The notes beneath the pieces are model-generated. The model searched no databases. It was not told the DNA's origin and saw only the letters and a program-made list of their open reading frames with translations. From positions 1,012,501 through 1,076,500 of the forward strand of contig OZ037921.1 of the NCBI GenBank assembly GCA_964035575.1: a stretch of 64,000 nucleotides of DNA. Reading direction: 5' to 3'. The translations under genes were made by a program, and so were the position numbers. The stretch is from Rhynchopus sp. YZ270_cl-10. Lineage: Eukaryota > Euglenozoa > Diplonemea > Diplonemida > Diplonemidae. Within the stretch, counting starts at the first letter, position 1. Each line of letters begins with the position of its first letter. Below, one piece after another: positions 61,547 through 64,000 of this stretch.

Positions 61547-63185
61547 GGGGGGGCCACGTATAAGGAATTCCTTAAGGATTTGCTGTCCAAAACCCATTTT
61601 TTTGAAATTTAGGTGAAGAAATCCACTAAGGTGGGCGTGCCTGGCTGCAAATCGCCCTGGGGATCACCCAAATATCCCATTAAACCACCTGACAACCTCT
61701 ACAGAGACTTTCCTGGTTAAAAAAAATCGGTTTTTTGTGAAAAATCTCCAAAAATGGCGTCACCAGATCGTCACCAAGATGGCCAAAATGCAACACTTAC
61801 CAAAAAAATTTTCCAGTCAGACAAAATTCCTTCTAAACACCCGAAAAACACCTCGGTCCACATCCGGTGGGGTCCCAGGGTGGAAATATATGGTTTTTAC
61901 AGCTTTTAGGGGTCCTGTGGGGGCCCCAGATGCATTTTGCAGTGGGTGTGTGTGCCCCAAACGCTTAAAAGTACCCTTTTTTTAGTCACTTTTTTGACTT
62001 TTTTTGTCCCTGAAAACCCCCCAAAAAGTGCTAAGGCAGTCGGAATGGTGTCCAAACACCCAGGAAAATGTCCCCCAGACCTCATGTAGGGTGAAAAATA
62101 GCATTTTGGGCACTTGGGAGGGTTTTATAGGCCATGCAACACTTTTGCAACACTTTCGCAACGGCTATGCAACGCCTAGCAGAAGACCATTTATGTACCA
62201 AAAAAAAAAAATAATTTCAATTCATTCAAAACACCCAAAAAACACCTCAGTCCACCTCCAATGAGGTCCCGAGGTGGAAATGTGTGGATTTTGCAGCTTT
62301 TTGGGGTCCCTGGGGGGTTTTTGAGGGTGTTTTTTGTGTCTGCAACGCTTAAAATAACGGTATTTCCTCCCCTTTGTTGACGTTTTTCGCACCCAAAACC
62401 CAAAAACCCAAAAGGCGTGTTCAGGCAGTCGCAGAAGTGTCTAAATCCCTTCCGAACTGCCCGACAGACCTCCTGAGCTGTGTAAAATCGTACTTGCAGC
62501 ACTTGCTAGGACTTTTTTGGTCCCTGAAAATGACAACGTATCCTGTGCCTAAGTGCAGTAAAGCCTTGCTTGCCTCCTCCCATAACCAATGATTCGTGTG
62601 AATCCGTTGTCGGCGTCCTTGACCAAGTTGCAAGCCACCACGGAAGGAGCCAGCACCCGACAACACCGACTCACTGTCGCTGGAACCTAGACATCCTCTA
62701 CAATCTAGGTTGGGTTCCGTCTCTCTCAAGGGAAGAACTTGCCGCAGCACACACCAAAGCGCACCACAAAGGCAGGTCCATGCAAAGCACCCAGAAGCAG
62801 CAACTTGAAAAGTACAACACTAGAGTGCTTCATCTCTTCACAAAGACAGAGATGCAGGAATTTGCGGAAGATTGTACACCCATTGATGACGAAGACATCG
62901 GTACGATGAATAAGGAGCCTCTGGTCGCTATGCTGTCTCAGTGAGCAGTACAGGGATTCTATAGGCATATTAGGGGGTATAATTCCATGGAAAAAGGCGG
63001 AAAAAGCGGGAAAAAACACCAAAAAATCAGGAAAAAGTACGAAATAGTGCTCAAAAGTGTGTTTTTCGTGGTTTTGGGTGATTTTTTGGGGGTTTGGGGG
63101 GGTTTTTGGGTGTTTTTTCGGGTTTTTCGCGGGTTTTTACGAAAAAAGTGGTTTTGGACAGCAAAAACGGCCGGACGGCCCCCCC
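61547..63185. mobile_element. GGGG-ended element 2 with coding-like interior
   Basis: 1639 bp, flanked by TA (61545-61546, 63186-63187). Ends GGGGGGGCC with short inverted match. It abuts GGCATA element 4 exactly as the GGGG elements abut GGCATA elements in the nest. The interior has a diverged direct repeat (about 61815-61975 and 62215-62360) and a coding-like stretch at 62570-62944 (WNLDILYNLGWVPSLSREEL...) of about 124 codons without a recognised family and without a clear ATG start. Confidence 0.6.
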
Positions 63186-63310
63186 TACACCCCCCCACGG
63201 TAACTAATTTCCCCTAACAATTCCACCACATTCTTATCTCTATCACCCCCTCAGGAAACACCCCAAATTTTTGAAAAAAAAAAGAGGGGGTAATACAGTA
63301 CAAAGCCATC

Positions 63311-63841
63311 ATGAGCGCTCTTGAGATAGAGCATTTCCCCAGCCCGACACCTTGCGCCCCGCAGGCATGCACGCAATGCGGAGCTGGGTTTTCTCTGCTG
63401 AGGATGGGGCACTGCTGCCGACGGTGTGCGAGGGTGTTTTGCAGTGGGTGTGCAAGGGTTAAGAGGGGGCCTGCTGCGCGGGGGGCACCTAGCCGGGTGT
63501 GCCGTGAGTGTGTGGCGGTGGTCGGATCTCCTGTACGAATTTTGCTTGACTGGGCGGGGTGGAGTGGTACCGAGCATGCTGGGTACCTTCTGGTTCTGGA
63601 GTTTAACAGATCGCTTCCGGGGGAGGATGGGGGTGTGGATGTGGGGGAAGGTGGTGGAGATGGCGGTGGTGTTGCAGCAAGACTGCTTCAGACTGTGCGT
63701 GCAGTGGACCCGGCGTTGCCACGTGTGGACAACCCTGCACGGTATCTGTTAGGCCTCGCGGATTTCTTGTCAGATCCCCGGCATTGCGAAGAAGCAGCAT
63801 CCGCAACCCCTGCTGATCGTGTTGCTTCTGACCTGTCTTAA
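63311..63841 (+). CDS. FYVE zinc-finger protein
   Basis: 176 residues. Cysteines at 20, 23, 36, 39, 44, 47, 64 and 67 have the exact FYVE spacing (C-x2-C-x12-C-x2-C-x4-C-x2-C-x16-C-x2-C), with GHCCRRCARVFCSGC in place of the usual RxHHCRxCG core. FYVE fingers bind phosphatidylinositol 3-phosphate on endosomes. The basic patch is altered (RMGHCCRR) and the WxxD motif is not obvious, so lipid binding is likely but not certain. The C-terminal 100 residues hold a Gly/Asp-rich linker and an unassigned helical part (NPARYLLGLADFLSD). Single exon, ATG in a clear context after low-complexity DNA. Confidence 0.75.
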   Translation: MSALEIEHFPSPTPCAPQACTQCGAGFSLLRMGHCCRRCARVFCSGCARVKRGPAARGAPSRVCRECVAVVGSPVRILLDWAGWSGTEHAGYLLVLEFNRSLPGEDGGVDVGEGGGDGGGVAARLLQTVRAVDPALPRVDNPARYLLGLADFLSDPRHCEEAASATPADRVASDLS

Positions 63842-64000
63842 GAGATGGGTTGTGTGAGGCAGTGAAGGGTGTTCATTCAGTTCTCGTTTTTTGTGTGTCC
63901 ACGAATCCAATCAAGTTTTCAAAAAAAATATGGAGGAGTCTCTCCTTCGTGGAGATAGAGGGAGGGGGGGGGGGGGGGGGGTTAGGTGGGGGCAAAACCT
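63842..64000. mobile_element. Poly-G tract and start of another P3-type palindrome
   Basis: A run of G (about 63964-63981), then TA and GGTGGGGGCAAAACCT. This matches the right end of P3 read backwards (45125 to 45109), including the homopolymer next to it. The element continues beyond the window. Confidence 0.75.

Overview
The window is nuclear DNA from a eukaryote, most likely a unicellular one. The genes have spliceosomal introns with GTATGT-type 5' sites and pyrimidine-rich CAG 3' sites, and they encode eukaryotic machinery: a Rictor-type TORC2 subunit, elongin C, the GARP subunit Vps52, a secreted FKBP, a twin CX9C mitochondrial protein and a FYVE-finger protein. Rictor argues against a land plant; I cannot place the lineage further. 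Non-coding DNA is full of homopolymer runs and repeats, and more than half of the window is repeats or mobile elements.

Layout. 1-12.8 kb holds no convincing gene. It contains short dispersed repeats, a fold-back element (3.0-3.5 kb), a hAT-type element with an exact 8-bp target duplication (6927-8241) and a decayed piggyBac element with TTAA ends (10444-12052) that hosts a 0.6-kb palindrome. 12.85-14.0 kb is a three-exon gene for a probable mitochondrial OB-fold protein. 14.1-18.4 kb holds nested inverted-repeat elements, a hAT-like element filled by an 8-bp minisatellite, and a 7-bp satellite. 18.48-24.62 kb is the three-exon Rictor gene, whose second intron carries a 1.3-kb MULE-like element with a 9-bp target duplication. 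A second copy (25404-27236) lies downstream and carries its own insertion. 27.3-28.7 kb has an unassigned helical protein and the twin CX9C protein.

From 29.3 to 52.9 kb lies a tandem family of seven near-complete genes plus one 3' fragment. They encode a ubiquitin-like N-terminus fused to a WD40 propeller. The array is split by a 12.3-kb nest of elements (32840-45123) inside a poly-C tract; an uninterrupted paralogous site survives at 29.28 kb. The nest holds a two-ORF, 4.26-kb DNA transposon, 1.2-kb near-perfect palindromes, and a family of elements sharing GGCATA ends in which each kind carries its own iterated motif. Nearly all are bounded by TA. A probable Mediator-subunit-like gene sits just after the nest.

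53.5-59.2 kb is the densest housekeeping stretch: elongin C, FKBP and Vps52. 60.7-63.2 kb repeats the nest theme with an inverted copy of one GGCATA element followed by a GGGG-ended element. A FYVE-finger gene follows, and the window ends inside the next palindrome copy.

The housekeeping genes are unrelated in function and show no operon-like logic. The two features that deserve attention are the Ub-like/WD40 array, with a frozen N-terminus and a diversified propeller, and the TA-flanked, poly-C-associated palindrome elements.
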